DNA of 64,000 nt from Glutamicibacter sp. PS (GTDB lineage Bacteria > Actinomycetota > Actinomycetes > Actinomycetales > Micrococcaceae), in the NCBI GenBank assembly GCA_031317595.1, contig JANCMB010000001.1, positions 558,001 through 622,000 on the forward strand, in the 5' to 3' direction. Shown piece after piece: positions 37,028 to 46,077 of this stretch (its first letter is position 1; each line of letters begins with the position of its first letter). Both the position numbers and the translations under genes were made by a program. Under the pieces are notes generated by a model. It saw only the letters and a list, made by a program, of their open reading frames with translations. It searched no databases and was not told where the DNA came from.

Positions 37028-37675
37028 TTAAACAACTTGCGGTGACAGGAGGTGCTCAAGCTCCTGCTGGACGCGATCAACAACGTCGCTCGGCGAAACT
37101 TCACGGCCGAGCTCTGCAGAAATCGTGGTGACTCCGGCATCGCTGATGCCGCACGGAATGATCTGCTCGTATGGTGCGAGGGAGTTCGAACAGTTCAAGG
37201 CGAAACCGTGCATGGTGACGCCATGATTGATACGGATTCCGATGGCGGCAATTTTGCGGTCTTCGCCACCGTCACGTCCTGGCACCCAGACTCCCGAGCG
37301 CCCCTTGACTTGAATGGTCTCGATTCCCAGGTCCTTCAGCACATTCATCAGCGCCTCTTCGAGGGTCTCTACGTAGCGGCGGATGGCATTGATCTGCTTG
37401 AGTTTTACGATGGGATAGCCAATGAGCTGGCCGGGGCCGTGCCAGGTCAACTGGCCGCCACGGTCAACATCGACTACCGGTGTACCGTCCTGAGGCAGGT
37501 CTTCCGGTTCGGTGCGTCGCCCGGCGGTGTACACAGCTTCGTGCTCAAGGAAAAGTACCCTGGGGCTACGCTGATCCGCGGCAACCTCGTCATGCAGACT
37601 CTTTTGGTAGTCCCATGCTTGCAGATATGGAATGTAGGTCGTGCCCAGACCGACTCGTTCGAATTCGATCGTCAT
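37028..37675 (-). CDS. lipB: Octanoyl-ACP:protein octanoyltransferase LipB
   Basis: Moves octanoyl from ACP to the lipoyl-domain lysine. It shows [35 protein letters not shown], a lysine in [11 protein letters not shown] and the catalytic cysteine in [12 protein letters not shown]. The ATG at 37675 lies 7 bases after TAGGGT with no ribosome site; the longer frame upstream runs into the divergent kinase gene. It gives 215 residues. Confidence 0.95.
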   Translation of the reverse strand: MTIEFERVGLGTTYIPYLQAWDYQKSLHDEVAADQRSPRVLFLEHEAVYTAGRRTEPEDLPQDGTPVVDVDRGGQLTWHGPGQLIGYPIVKLKQINAIRRYVETLEEALMNVLKDLGIETIQVKGRSGVWVPGRDGGEDRKIAAIGIRINHGVTMHGFALNCSNSLAPYEQIIPCGISDAGVTTISAELGREVSPSDVVDRVQQELEHLLSPQVV

Positions 37676-37688
37676 GATCGATACCCTA
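37675..37688 (-). promoter_or_regulatory. lipB -10 element, leaderless start
   Basis: On the minus strand TAGGGT (37688 to 37683), seven bases, then the ATG at 37675. It shares a 107-base gap with the divergent kinase gene. Confidence 0.5.
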
Positions 37689-37770
37689 CGCCCAAGCGGT
37701 GGAGCCCGGCCAATTGGGACCGCAAATGCTAACGCTGTGGATATCCGCGACGAACAACGGGCAATCGCGC

Positions 37771-37785
37771 TATACCGGTGGAATG
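37771..37785 (+). promoter_or_regulatory. Kinase gene -10 element, leaderless start
   Basis: TATACC (37771-37776), six bases, then the ATG at 37783. GGTGGA is too close to the ATG to act as a Shine-Dalgarno sequence. Confidence 0.55.
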
Positions 37786-39312
37786 GACACATTAGAGCAC
37801 GGACTTGCCTGGCCGCAAGCCGAAGGATACGACACACTAGGGCCCTTAAGCGCCAAGTCACCCGCAAATATTTGGCTACTTCGGAGGGTCGAAGACCATG
37901 TATATTTTGCGCTCAAGACCACCAGTGAGTCCGAGGCGGTAGGCACACTGCTCCAAGACGGGGTGCAGGTGCAACACGAGTATGCGGTTGAAGTTTACGG
38001 ATTGTTGAACACCCAACTTGGTGCTGGAGTGCTGATGGAGTATTGTCCGGGCGGCAGTCTTCACGCACTGCTGTCGCAACGGCCCCCAATGAGCCTCGGG
38101 GAATGCGTGACGGCGCTGGCTCCCATTGCTCAGCGCTTGGCGGCTATGCATGCACTGGGCCATGCCCATGGAGACGTTGCGCCAAGCAATATCTTGTTGA
38201 CCGCCGAGGGCAAACCTAAGCTGATCGATTTTCAGGAGCTCAGTGGTACGTTCGGAAGCACTTCGGGCGGCGGAACACCGGGCTTCATGGCACCCGAGAT
38301 ACTCACCGGTCAGGCACCAGCCGGTGCGCAGATCGGGAGTGCTGACGTCTATGCGCTCGCTGCCTGCCTTTGGTACTTGCTCTCCGGTCAGGTACCGGCG
38401 GCACCGGAGCACAGGGCGCCAATCACGGCAGTTTTTCCCGATTTGCCAGAGCTCGTTCATCAGCTTTTATACGATGCCCTCAGCGAGGATCCTGAGCAGC
38501 GCCCCTCGGCCGAGCACTTTGCCCGGCAGCTTTTCGCCTGCGCTCAAGCAGAAGCCATTGACTGGACAAACTGTGTACCCGCCCAGGCCACGCAGTTCAT
38601 GGAAACCGTTCATCCACCGTGTGCCACACCGGACAAGAAACTAGCCCGGCGCCCGAGGGGTAGGGCGGGCACTCGACCAGCAAGGACCGATGACAAGAAC
38701 CAAGCAGGGTGGAGCATCCCGAGGCTTCGACAGACTCCGGGCAGGAGGCGGCTCGTGGCCGCCGTGTTGCTCGCGGTAGTGGCTGTCGGCGTTACAAGCT
38801 TTACGGCCCTGCGCTACCTGCCCACCGAAGTGCATGCTCAGGGGCCCGAACTTGCCAAAAACGCACCCGACGGTCGATGTCAGGTCGGTGACGGCGGAAT
38901 CATTCCGGAGTGTGCGAACGCGGTGGACGGCTTGGCGACGCAGGTTATCGACTTGTCGAGCCGTCGCGACCAAGCCTTGGCCGGATTGGATCAGCGCGCA
39001 CTGCGTGATCTTTATGCGCAGGATTCTCAGCAGTTGGAACGTGACCTGGCCACAGTCGAGCAGTTACGGAGTTTAGGCTTCAAGATTCAAGGCCTGAGCA
39101 CACAACTTAGTGACATTGAATTGATTGCCCGAGGTCCGCAGAATCGCGCGGTGTTCAACGCCACGAGCGCCCAACTCAGTTACAGCTATGTGGACCGGGA
39201 AGGGCGGGTGTTGCATACGGTCGAGGGATTGGCCGGGGAGCAGATTACCCTCACGATTCAGTGGGAAGACCAGCGGTGGAAGATCGGCGATGTGCTCAGC
39301 CGGGGGAATTAA
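37783..39312 (+). CDS. Divergent transmembrane serine/threonine kinase-like protein
   Basis: A 509-residue protein with an N-terminal kinase fold (about 15-255), a basic linker, one transmembrane helix (about 324-342) and an outer domain of about 165 residues with two cysteines (GRCQVG...PECANAV). K45 (FALK), D131/N136 (HGDVAPSN) and D149 (IDFQ) match catalytic residues, but the glycine loop is degenerate (LGPLSAKSPANIW), HRD is HGD and DFG is DFQ. APE is kept (MAPE). It could be a weakly active kinase or a pseudokinase with an outer sensor. I see no PASTA repeats. It starts divergently from lipB. Confidence 0.82.
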   Translation: MDTLEHGLAWPQAEGYDTLGPLSAKSPANIWLLRRVEDHVYFALKTTSESEAVGTLLQDGVQVQHEYAVEVYGLLNTQLGAGVLMEYCPGGSLHALLSQRPPMSLGECVTALAPIAQRLAAMHALGHAHGDVAPSNILLTAEGKPKLIDFQELSGTFGSTSGGGTPGFMAPEILTGQAPAGAQIGSADVYALAACLWYLLSGQVPAAPEHRAPITAVFPDLPELVHQLLYDALSEDPEQRPSAEHFARQLFACAQAEAIDWTNCVPAQATQFMETVHPPCATPDKKLARRPRGRAGTRPARTDDKNQAGWSIPRLRQTPGRRRLVAAVLLAVVAVGVTSFTALRYLPTEVHAQGPELAKNAPDGRCQVGDGGIIPECANAVDGLATQVIDLSSRRDQALAGLDQRALRDLYAQDSQQLERDLATVEQLRSLGFKIQGLSTQLSDIELIARGPQNRAVFNATSAQLSYSYVDREGRVLHTVEGLAGEQITLTIQWEDQRWKIGDVLSRGN

Positions 39313-39349
39313 ACGCCAAGGGGACCTCGTGACGAGGTCCCCTTGGCGT
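39313..39349. terminator. Hairpin between the kinase gene and the convergent small membrane protein gene
   Basis: ACGCCAAGGGGACCTCG (39313-39329) and CGAGGTCCCCTTGGCGT (39333-39349) form a perfect 17-bp stem with a TGA loop. T runs are short. Confidence 0.8.
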
Positions 39350-39364
39350 GCGGTGCCGTAATGA

Positions 39365-39727
39365 CTAGTGCCAGAGTACAGCGATCGCGATGTTGATCAG
39401 GGCCAAACCACCCGTGGCGTGGGCGATGCCGGTCGAAACTTCGGCGCCTGCCTTCACCTTCTTACGGCCCAGGAAAGCCGCAACGACGATGGCGATGGCA
39501 ATCAATAGCTTGACGCCAATCTTGATGTGGTTTAGTTCCCCGTCCCAGGGGCTGAGACCCATTTCGGTCAGTGCCACCAAGGCCAGACCGGTAATCAACT
39601 GAGTCAGCGCACCGTACCATTGCCATACGTTGACGGTAGGGGTCTTGAAGTTGGCCAGCCATCCGCCGAAAATCGCCGCGGCGCCGAGAATGTGCAGAAA
39701 AACCAAAAGGGAATAGAGGAAGCTCAT
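39365..39727 (-). CDS. Small four-helix membrane protein, conserved hypothetical
   Basis: A 120-residue hydrophobic protein with about four transmembrane segments (LVFLHILGAAAIFGGWL, LITGLALVALTEMGL, KIGVKLLIAIAIVVAAFLG, GGLALINIAIAVLW). A histidine in the first helix recalls small haem or copper membrane proteins, but this is not enough to name a function. It lies between the kinase and E2 genes. The ATG lies 7 bases after TAGGAT. Confidence 0.75.
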   Translation of the reverse strand: MSFLYSLLVFLHILGAAAIFGGWLANFKTPTVNVWQWYGALTQLITGLALVALTEMGLSPWDGELNHIKIGVKLLIAIAIVVAAFLGRKKVKAGAEVSTGIAHATGGLALINIAIAVLWH

Positions 39728-39740
39728 ACCCTCAATCCTA
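39727..39740 (-). promoter_or_regulatory. Small membrane protein gene -10 element, leaderless start
   Basis: TAGGAT (39740 to 39735, minus strand), seven bases (TGAGGGT), then the ATG at 39727. Confidence 0.5.
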
Positions 39741-39766
39741 GGTCATATTCGACGTTCTGTAGAAAC

Positions 39767-39810
39767 GCGCGGGGCCCGTGATCGAATTGCTTCGATCACG
39801 GGCCCCGCGC
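39767..39810 (-). terminator. Strong terminator of the E2 gene
   Basis: GCGCGGGGCCCGTGATCGA (39767-39785) and TCGATCACGGGCCCCGCGC (39792-39810) form a perfect 19-bp stem; the minus strand continues GTTTCT. Confidence 0.85.
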
Positions 39811-39826
39811 CAGGACAAATCAACCT

Positions 39827-41551
39827 TTACAGGCCGAGATCACCCTCGAAAGCGCCGCCTTCAAGACGTGCCTTGACGGTCTGCAGGAAGCGACCGGCGT
39901 CGGCACCGTCAACGATGCGGTGATCGTAGGTCAGCGAAAGGTACATCATCTGGCGGATGGCGATAACGTCGTTGCCTTCGGCGTCGGTGATAACGACCGG
40001 GCGCTTGACGATGGTGCCGGTACCCAGGATGGCAACCTCAGGCTGGTTGATGATCGGGGTGTCGAACAGGGCACCTACCGAACCAATGTTGGTGATGGTG
40101 AAGGTGCCACCGGAGAGCTCGTTCGGACCAATCTTGTTACCGCGGGTACGGGCGGCGACGTCGGCGATCTTGCCGGCCAGGCCAGCGAGGTTCAGGTCGC
40201 CAGCGTTGGAAACTACCGGAACCAGCAGGCCCTTCTCGGAATCTACCGCGAAGCCCAAGTGCTCGGCGTTGTGGTAGGTGATCTCCTGCTTGTCCTCGTC
40301 GTAGTTTGCGTTCAGCGACGGGTGCTGCTTCAGTGCCTCGGCAACAGCCTTGGCGATGAAGGGCAGGTAGGTCAGGTTCACACCGTTGGTTGCCTTGAAG
40401 CCAGCCTTGGCAGCCTTACGCAGGTTGGCCACGCGAGTCATGTCGACTTCCTGGACCTGAGTCAGCTGAGTCGAGGTGTCCAGCGATTCGCGCATGCGGC
40501 GGGCGATGACCTGACGGATGCGAGGAGCCTTGACGGTGGTGCCACGCAGCGAGGAAGCTTCGACGGCCGGAGCTGCCTTGGCAGCCGGAGCGGCAGGTGC
40601 GGCCGGTGCCGGAGCTGCTGCGGCGGCTTCCTTGGCGGCAACTGCGTCCAAAACGTCCTGCTTGCGGATGCGTCCGCCGACACCGGTGCCGGTGACCGAA
40701 GCAATGTCGATGCCGTGCTGGTTAGCCAGTCGGCGTACCAGCGGGGTGACGTAGCCCGAATCGTTGCCAGCGGGCGCCTCGGAGGCCGGTGCGGCAGGGG
40801 CTGCAGGAGCAGCAGGTGCTGCCGGAGCCGGTGCCGGAGTTGCCGGTGCTTCGGCGGCAGGAGCGGCAGGAGCCTCGGTCTTGGCCGGAGCTTCAGACTT
40901 TGCCGGAGCAGCCGGTTCCGGAGTGGACTCGGCAGCCGGAGCGGCACCAGCGGCACCGATAACTGCCAGAACCGAACCGACCTCAGCCGTTTCGTCCTCG
41001 GAAACGCGGATCTCTAGCAGGGTGCCGGCCACGGGGGACGGAACCTCGGTGTCGACCTTATCGGTGGAAACCTCAAGCAGCGGCTCGTCGACAGCTACGT
41101 CGTCGCCGACCTCCTTCAGCCAACGGGTGACGGTACCTTCGGTAACCGACTCGCCCAGGGCTGGGAGGGTGACCTCGGTGCCCGAGGCTTCGCCGCTAGT
41201 AGCGGGTGCAGCCGGTGCCTCAGCGGCTGGTGCTTCTTCAGCCTTGGCCGGAGCTTCCTCAGCGGCAGGTGCTTCTTCGGCGGCTGGCGCGTCCGAGCCC
41301 GAATCCGAACCGGAACCGTCGCCGATGCGAACGAGCGGGGCGCCAACTTCGGCTTCCTCGTCTTCGCCAACGAAAATTTCCTCGATGACGCCGGCAACCG
41401 GCGATGGAACCTCGGTGTCGACCTTATCGGTGGAAACCTCAACTAGCGGTTCGTCAACCTCTACGCGGTCGCCGACCTGCTTCAGCCAGCGGGTTACCGT
41501 ACCTTCGGTAACGCTTTCGCCCAGTGCGGGCAGGTTTACGGTTTCAGACAT
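39827..41551 (-). CDS. sucB: Dihydrolipoamide acyltransferase (E2), two lipoyl domains
   Basis: E2 of a 2-oxoacid dehydrogenase complex, 574 residues. Two lipoyl domains (about 1-78 and 125-200) carry K43 and K165 in EVSTDKVD; Ala/Pro linkers follow, then an E3-binding domain (about 265-308, [15 protein letters not shown]) and the catalytic domain with H544-R-I-V-D548-G. Annotators usually call this SucB, but in actinobacteria with an OdhA-type fusion the single E2 serves pyruvate dehydrogenase, perhaps in a mixed complex; the acyl group cannot be decided here. GAGGAG ribosome site. The lpd gene lies upstream on the same strand, 169 bases away. Confidence 0.92.
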   Translation of the reverse strand: MSETVNLPALGESVTEGTVTRWLKQVGDRVEVDEPLVEVSTDKVDTEVPSPVAGVIEEIFVGEDEEAEVGAPLVRIGDGSGSDSGSDAPAAEEAPAAEEAPAKAEEAPAAEAPAAPATSGEASGTEVTLPALGESVTEGTVTRWLKEVGDDVAVDEPLLEVSTDKVDTEVPSPVAGTLLEIRVSEDETAEVGSVLAVIGAAGAAPAAESTPEPAAPAKSEAPAKTEAPAAPAAEAPATPAPAPAAPAAPAAPAAPASEAPAGNDSGYVTPLVRRLANQHGIDIASVTGTGVGGRIRKQDVLDAVAAKEAAAAAPAPAAPAAPAAKAAPAVEASSLRGTTVKAPRIRQVIARRMRESLDTSTQLTQVQEVDMTRVANLRKAAKAGFKATNGVNLTYLPFIAKAVAEALKQHPSLNANYDEDKQEITYHNAEHLGFAVDSEKGLLVPVVSNAGDLNLAGLAGKIADVAARTRGNKIGPNELSGGTFTITNIGSVGALFDTPIINQPEVAILGTGTIVKRPVVITDAEGNDVIAIRQMMYLSLTYDHRIVDGADAGRFLQTVKARLEGGAFEGDLGL

Positions 41552-41667
41552 CTTCCCGTATCTCCTCAGTTTTCAAAGCTTTGATGATGACCGGCTGTTC
41601 CCGCTCTGCGTCGTGGACGTGGCGGAACGGTCGGCCGAAATTGAGAGGCGTGCCTCTGAGCCTAGTG

Positions 41668-41705
41668 CACGAAGTAGCGCGCCAGATAAAACGCGCTACT
41701 TCGTG
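41668..41705 (-). terminator. Terminator of lpdA
   Basis: CACGAAGTAGCGCG (41668-41681) and CGCGCTACTTCGTG (41692-41705) form a perfect 14-bp stem. It separates lpdA from the E2 gene, so the two are probably separate transcripts or joined only by read-through. Confidence 0.8.
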
Positions 41706-41720
41706 ACTTATGGCACGTGA

Positions 41721-43100
41721 CTAGCCGTGCAGCGGCTTGCCGGCCAAGGCCAAAGCGGCCTCACCCAGCGACTCGTTCTGGGTCGGGTGGGCGTGGATTA
41801 GCTGAGCCACGTCCTCCGGGTAGGCTTCCCAGTTCACGATGAGCTGGGCTTCGCCGATCTGCTCACCGATGCGGCCGCCGATGCCGTGCACGCCGACGAT
41901 CGGACCGTTCTTGACGCGAACCATCTTGATCAGACCGCTGGTGCCGAGGATCGAAGACTTACCGTTACCGGCCAGGTTGTACTCGGTGGTTTCAATCTGG
42001 TCCTCACCGAACTTTTCCTTAGCCTTCGGCTCGGAGTAACCCACCGACGCGATCTCAGGTTCGCAGAAAGTGACCTTCGGGATGTTGATGTCCTCGACGA
42101 TGGTCGGCTTCTGGCCGGCGATTTCCTCGGCAACGAAGATGCCGTGCTGGTAACCGCGGTGTGCCAGCTGCACGCCGGGAACGATGTCGCCCACGGCGTA
42201 GATGTTGCCAACACCGGTGTGCAGGCGCTCGTCGGTGATGACAAAACCACGGTCGATGGTGATGCCCTGCTCTTCGAAGCCCATGTTCTCGGTGACCGGG
42301 CCGCGGCCGACGGCCACGAGCACGACATCGGCCTCGAGAGTCTTGCCGTCGGCCAGATGAACCTTGACGCCGTTGGCGTCCTGCTCGACCTTTTCAAAGA
42401 ACACGCCGGTGTTGAACTTGATGCCGCGCTTCTTGAAAGCACGCTCAAGGTTCTTGATGATGGCCGGGTCCTCGTTCGGAACCAGCGAGGGCAGTCCTTC
42501 GACGATGGTGACGTCGACACCGAAAGAGTTCCAGACGGAGGCGAACTCGACGCCGATGACGCCGCCACCGAGCACGATGGCGCTCTTCGGCAGGGTCTCC
42601 ATGTTCAGGGCTTCGGTGCTGGTCAGCACGCGGCCACCGATTTCCAGACCGAAGGTCTTGGAGGTGGAGCCGGTGGCCAACACGATGTTTTTGCCCTTGT
42701 AGGCGACACCGTCAACGTCAATGGTGTCCTGGCCAACCAGGCGGCCATTGCCGTTGATCACGGTGATCTTCTTCATCTTTAGCAGGCCGGATAGGCCCTT
42801 GTGCTTGCCGGCGACGATGCCGTCCTTGTAGCTGCGCACGCCAGCCAAGTCAATGGACTCCAGGCTGGTGTGAATGCCGTACTTTGCGCCTTCGCGGGCG
42901 TTTTCTGCCAGCTCAGCGGCGTGCAGGTAGGCCTTGGTGGGAATGCAACCGGTGTGCAGGCAGGTGCCGCCGACCTTGTCGCGTTCGATCAAACCAACGG
43001 AGAAGCCCAACTGGACGGCGCGTAGCGCCACCGAGTATCCAGCGGATCCACCGCCGAGGATGAGGACATCAAATTCTTGCGTTGCTGCCGATTCGGCCAC
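41721..43100 (-). CDS. lpdA: Dihydrolipoyl dehydrogenase (E3)
   Basis: FAD enzyme that reoxidises dihydrolipoamide with NAD+. Seen: the FAD-binding LGGGSAGYSVALRA, the redox-active disulphide GGTCLHTGCIPTK, the NAD-binding GGGVIGVEFASVW, and the C-terminal active-site HAHPTQNESLGEA. It is 459 residues. The start is GTG after a GAGGGAG ribosome site; a TACTAT hexamer (minus, 43131-43126) is a likely -10. The frame then ends at a hairpin before the E2 gene. Confidence 0.97.
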   Translation of the reverse strand: MAESAATQEFDVLILGGGSAGYSVALRAVQLGFSVGLIERDKVGGTCLHTGCIPTKAYLHAAELAENAREGAKYGIHTSLESIDLAGVRSYKDGIVAGKHKGLSGLLKMKKITVINGNGRLVGQDTIDVDGVAYKGKNIVLATGSTSKTFGLEIGGRVLTSTEALNMETLPKSAIVLGGGVIGVEFASVWNSFGVDVTIVEGLPSLVPNEDPAIIKNLERAFKKRGIKFNTGVFFEKVEQDANGVKVHLADGKTLEADVVLVAVGRGPVTENMGFEEQGITIDRGFVITDERLHTGVGNIYAVGDIVPGVQLAHRGYQHGIFVAEEIAGQKPTIVEDINIPKVTFCEPEIASVGYSEPKAKEKFGEDQIETTEYNLAGNGKSSILGTSGLIKMVRVKNGPIVGVHGIGGRIGEQIGEAQLIVNWEAYPEDVAQLIHAHPTQNESLGEAALALAGKPLHG

Positions 43101-43297
43101 GTGAACGCTCCCTCGTAATAGCTATAGTATGGTCGGCGTTCGCCGGCCAGAGGATCGGGTCGCAGATGGCGAAGTGCCCTGTCAGGTTCTTCGCATTCAT
43201 CCGCTGGTGATGTTTCAGAACTTACCTTAGCCCCGTTGGCGCCCGTGAGTCATCTTTGGGTAGCAAGCTCACGGCTAAATGCGGTGTGGAACACGAA

Positions 43298-43337
43298 ACC
43301 CGGTGTGGAACGGAGTTTCGCTCCGCCCACACCGGGT
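43298..43337 (-). terminator. Terminator of pepA
   Basis: ACCCGGTGTGG (43298-43308) pairs with CCACACCGGGT (43327-43337), with an inner CGGAG/CTCCG stem. The minus strand continues TTCGTGTT. The 270-base gap to lpdA otherwise holds only the lpdA promoter area. Confidence 0.8.
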
Positions 43338-43370
43338 CGATCTCACGCCAAGGGGCGTCGGCTCAATGCG

Positions 43371-44882
43371 TTAGCCGGCCAAGGTTGCCGCGTACTGCAC
43401 CAGGGTGCGCACTTGGCTGCCGGTGCCGTTCTTCGGGGTGTAACCCCATGCCGACCCTTCGTTGAAGGCCGGGCCTGCGAAGTCGATATGTGCCCACGGA
43501 ATCTGCTGGCCGTCGACCTCGCCGACAAATTCCTGCAGGAAGGCCGCGGCGGTCATCATGCCACCCATGCGTTCGCCGATGTTGGCCAGATCGGCGACCT
43601 CCGAGTCCAGGCTCGGGCGCAGCTGCTCAGGAATTGGCATAGGCCACGCAAGTTCGCCCACGGTATTCGACGCCTCGATGAGCGCATCGCGCACGGATTC
43701 GGTGCCCATCACGCCGGCGGTCCGAAGACCAAGGGCGAGCATCTGGGCGCCGGTGAGCGTGGCGATGTCGATCACCACATCGGGGTGCTCCTCGCTGGCA
43801 GCTACCAAGCCGTCGCCCATGACCAGGCGTCCCTCGGCATCGGTGTTGAGCACCTCGACGGTCTTGCCGCCATACATGGTGATGACATCGCCGGGGCGGG
43901 TGGCCTTGCCGCCGGGCATATTCTCGGCCAGGCACAGCCATGCGGTGACCTTGACGTCCAGGCCCAGTTCGGCAACGGCGCAGATACTCTGGAAGACCGC
44001 CGCGGCGCCAGACATATCTGACTTCATGGCGTGCATTCCCGAGGCAGGCTTGATGGAGATGCCACCGGTGTCAAAGGTGATGCCCTTGCCGACCAAAGCT
44101 AGGTGCTTGGCCGCCTTGGCCGGTGCGTATTCGACCTTGACCAGGCGCGGTGGGCGATTAGAGCCGCCACCGACCCCGAGCAGGCCGCCGAAACCGTCCT
44201 TGGCCAGCTTCTTCTCGTCGTACACCGTGACCTTCAGGGGCAAGGACTTGGCGTACTCCTTCACCGCCGAGGCGAAAGATTCCGGGTACAGCTCATTGGC
44301 CGGTGCGTTGATCAGGTCGCGGGTACCGCGCACGGCGCGGCCGATGGCTGCGGCATGCTTGAGCACCTCAACGAGGTCCTTATCCGCTGAGCGTTCGGTG
44401 GCGATCTGTGCTTCGGACAGGGTTGGCTTGCTGCTCTTGGAAGCCGCCCGGTAGTTCTCGTAGCGGTAGGCGCCGAGCGCGATACCTTCGGCCACCGCGG
44501 ACACGCGTGCGGTGGTCTCGGCCGGCAGGCTGAACACCGCGGTGCTCACATTGCTCAACTGGCGTGCGGCCGAACCTGCCGCACGGCGGAGCAGTTCGTC
44601 GTCCAACGAGGCGTCATCGGCGACGCCAAGGCCGGTGAATGCCATAACCTTGGCCTTGGTTTCGGCCACCGGCGGGAGCAGCAACAACTCGTCGGCCTTG
44701 CCGGTGGCGTTGATGCTAGCCAGTGAAGCTTCCACGGCGCGGGTCATTTCGGCGCTGAACGGAGATGCGGCGATTGCCACGCCGTTCTCCTGCTTGAACA
44801 AGCCCAGCACGAGGGCGTCGCTGCCCTGACGGCTGATGTCGGTGCCGATGACAGTCAACTTCAGATCGTTGGAGTTGATCAC
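43371..44882 (-). CDS. pepA: Leucyl aminopeptidase PepA (M17 family)
   Basis: Two-metal aminopeptidase, 503 residues. The catalytic C-terminal domain has GKGITFDTGGISIKP (lysine and Asp ligands), MKSDMSGAA and the signature NTDAEGRLVMGD. The N-terminal domain (about 1-170) is variable, as usual. The start is GTG, placed 8 bases after AAGGA; an ATG just upstream opens only a three-codon frame. In E. coli PepA also acts as a DNA-binding protein; no evidence for that here. Confidence 0.95.
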   Translation of the reverse strand: MINSNDLKLTVIGTDISRQGSDALVLGLFKQENGVAIAASPFSAEMTRAVEASLASINATGKADELLLLPPVAETKAKVMAFTGLGVADDASLDDELLRRAAGSAARQLSNVSTAVFSLPAETTARVSAVAEGIALGAYRYENYRAASKSSKPTLSEAQIATERSADKDLVEVLKHAAAIGRAVRGTRDLINAPANELYPESFASAVKEYAKSLPLKVTVYDEKKLAKDGFGGLLGVGGGSNRPPRLVKVEYAPAKAAKHLALVGKGITFDTGGISIKPASGMHAMKSDMSGAAAVFQSICAVAELGLDVKVTAWLCLAENMPGGKATRPGDVITMYGGKTVEVLNTDAEGRLVMGDGLVAASEEHPDVVIDIATLTGAQMLALGLRTAGVMGTESVRDALIEASNTVGELAWPMPIPEQLRPSLDSEVADLANIGERMGGMMTAAAFLQEFVGEVDGQQIPWAHIDFAGPAFNEGSAWGYTPKNGTGSQVRTLVQYAATLAG

Positions 44883-45040
44883 AAAATCATTCCTTACTAT
44901 GCCTTTGTAGGGTTGGGGCGTGCACCCGCCAAAGTGGTCGGTGATGCGACCAAGCGGGCGGTATGTACTCCGGTACTGATCGTAGTCGAGGTCGGAGCGT
45001 ACGGTGCCCTAGTTCACAGTGAGCAAAGTACCCGCGGGGA

Positions 45041-45046
45041 TAGAAT
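45041..45046 (+). promoter_or_regulatory. Putative -10 of the PAC2 gene
   Basis: TAGAAT at 45041-45046, about 70 bases before the start codon, with an AGGGAAGGAG ribosome site later. This is a leadered start in contrast to the leaderless ones listed. The remaining part of the 232-base gap between pepA and this gene holds nothing clear. Confidence 0.45.
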
Positions 45047-45114
45047 GGTTCTTTGGAACCTTCGAGCCGGTGGCACCTTGCCCGGCTCGAGGCCGTGCAG
45101 AGGGAAGGAGCCAA

Positions 45115-46077
45115 ATGTCGCAGGAGCGTCTACTGGAACTGGTCGGCGAGCGCGTCGACGATCCTGAGCTGCAGGGACTGGGCATGCTGATTTCGCTCAA
45201 GGGCGCCTCGGATGCCGGTCATCTGCATGCGCAGTTGAGCAATGGACTGCTAACCGCTTTAGATGCCGAATTGTTCGCGCGTTTCGATGCCGATGAGCTG
45301 GTTTGCTACAGCGCCCAACGCCCGCGTGTGACTTTCGTGGCCGACCACTTTGCCGGCTATCAGGCCCCGGGCATCGACATCTATCTGCTCACTGACGAAC
45401 TGGGGCGGAAGTTTTGGTTCCTCACCGGCGTCGAACCCGATTTGCGGTGGGAGCGGTTCGTTAGTGAACTATGCCGCTTCGTTGATGCCTATAACGTACC
45501 GCTGACGACCTCGGCGGTTTCGCTGCCGATGCCGGTGCCGCATACCCGGCCCATCGGAGTGACGGCTCATGGCAACCGCCAAGATCTGATCGAGAACATT
45601 TCGACCTGGTCGCCCACCGCCGAAACGCCGGCAAGTGTTACCGCGCTGCTCGAGATTCGTCTCAACGATCAGCAGCGGGACGTGGTCGGCTACTCGCTAC
45701 ATACTCCGCACTACCTCTCCGAATCGGAGTACCCGGCCGTTGCCGTGGCGGGTCTGGAATACCTGGGCGCGGCCCTGAAACTGGCCTTGCCCACCGAAAA
45801 ATTGCGTGAAGCGGCCCGTCTGGTTGAGGGCCAGTTGGCCGAACAGCTAGCCAGCAGCGAAGACGTCAAGCAGATGGTCGATGGCTTCGAGGCGCGGTTC
45901 GATGCGCATGCGCACCAGCATGAACAGCGTTCCTTGCTGGTGGATGTCGATCAGGATCTGCCCGACGCCGAGCAGCTCGGGGCACGTGCCGAAGACTTCT
46001 TGGCCTCGCTTGGGGACACCGGCCCGTGGCTGGACGCGGCACATCAACGTGAGGCAGGGGAATCACCCGAATCGTGA
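45115..46077 (+). CDS. PAC2 family protein
   Basis: A 320-residue soluble protein of the PAC2 (proteasome assembly chaperone 2-like) family: an alpha/beta core (GMLISLKGASDAGHLHAQLSNGLL, RPRVTFVADHFAGYQAPGIDIYLL) and a helical C-terminal part. In actinobacteria the role is unproved; it is sometimes called ATP-grasp-superfamily in error. The ATG follows AGGGAAGGAG. An upstream in-frame start (45019) is unlikely. The stop overlaps the GTG of the MFS gene (GTGA), so the two are translationally coupled. Confidence 0.87.
   Translation: MSQERLLELVGERVDDPELQGLGMLISLKGASDAGHLHAQLSNGLLTALDAELFARFDADELVCYSAQRPRVTFVADHFAGYQAPGIDIYLLTDELGRKFWFLTGVEPDLRWERFVSELCRFVDAYNVPLTTSAVSLPMPVPHTRPIGVTAHGNRQDLIENISTWSPTAETPASVTALLEIRLNDQQRDVVGYSLHTPHYLSESEYPAVAVAGLEYLGAALKLALPTEKLREAARLVEGQLAEQLASSEDVKQMVDGFEARFDAHAHQHEQRSLLVDVDQDLPDAEQLGARAEDFLASLGDTGPWLDAAHQREAGESPES

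Noticed and set aside
39920-41720. Two long plus-strand frames opposite the E2 gene, with Ala/Ser/Gly-rich products
   Set aside because: They arise from the Ala/Pro-rich linkers and repeated lipoyl domains read in reverse. They are not genes.
44882-44893. A three-codon ATG frame just upstream of the pepA GTG, suggestive of a regulatory leader peptide
   Set aside because: The AAGGA site touches this ATG directly, and its spacing (8 bases) suits the GTG instead. A real leader peptide is unlikely.
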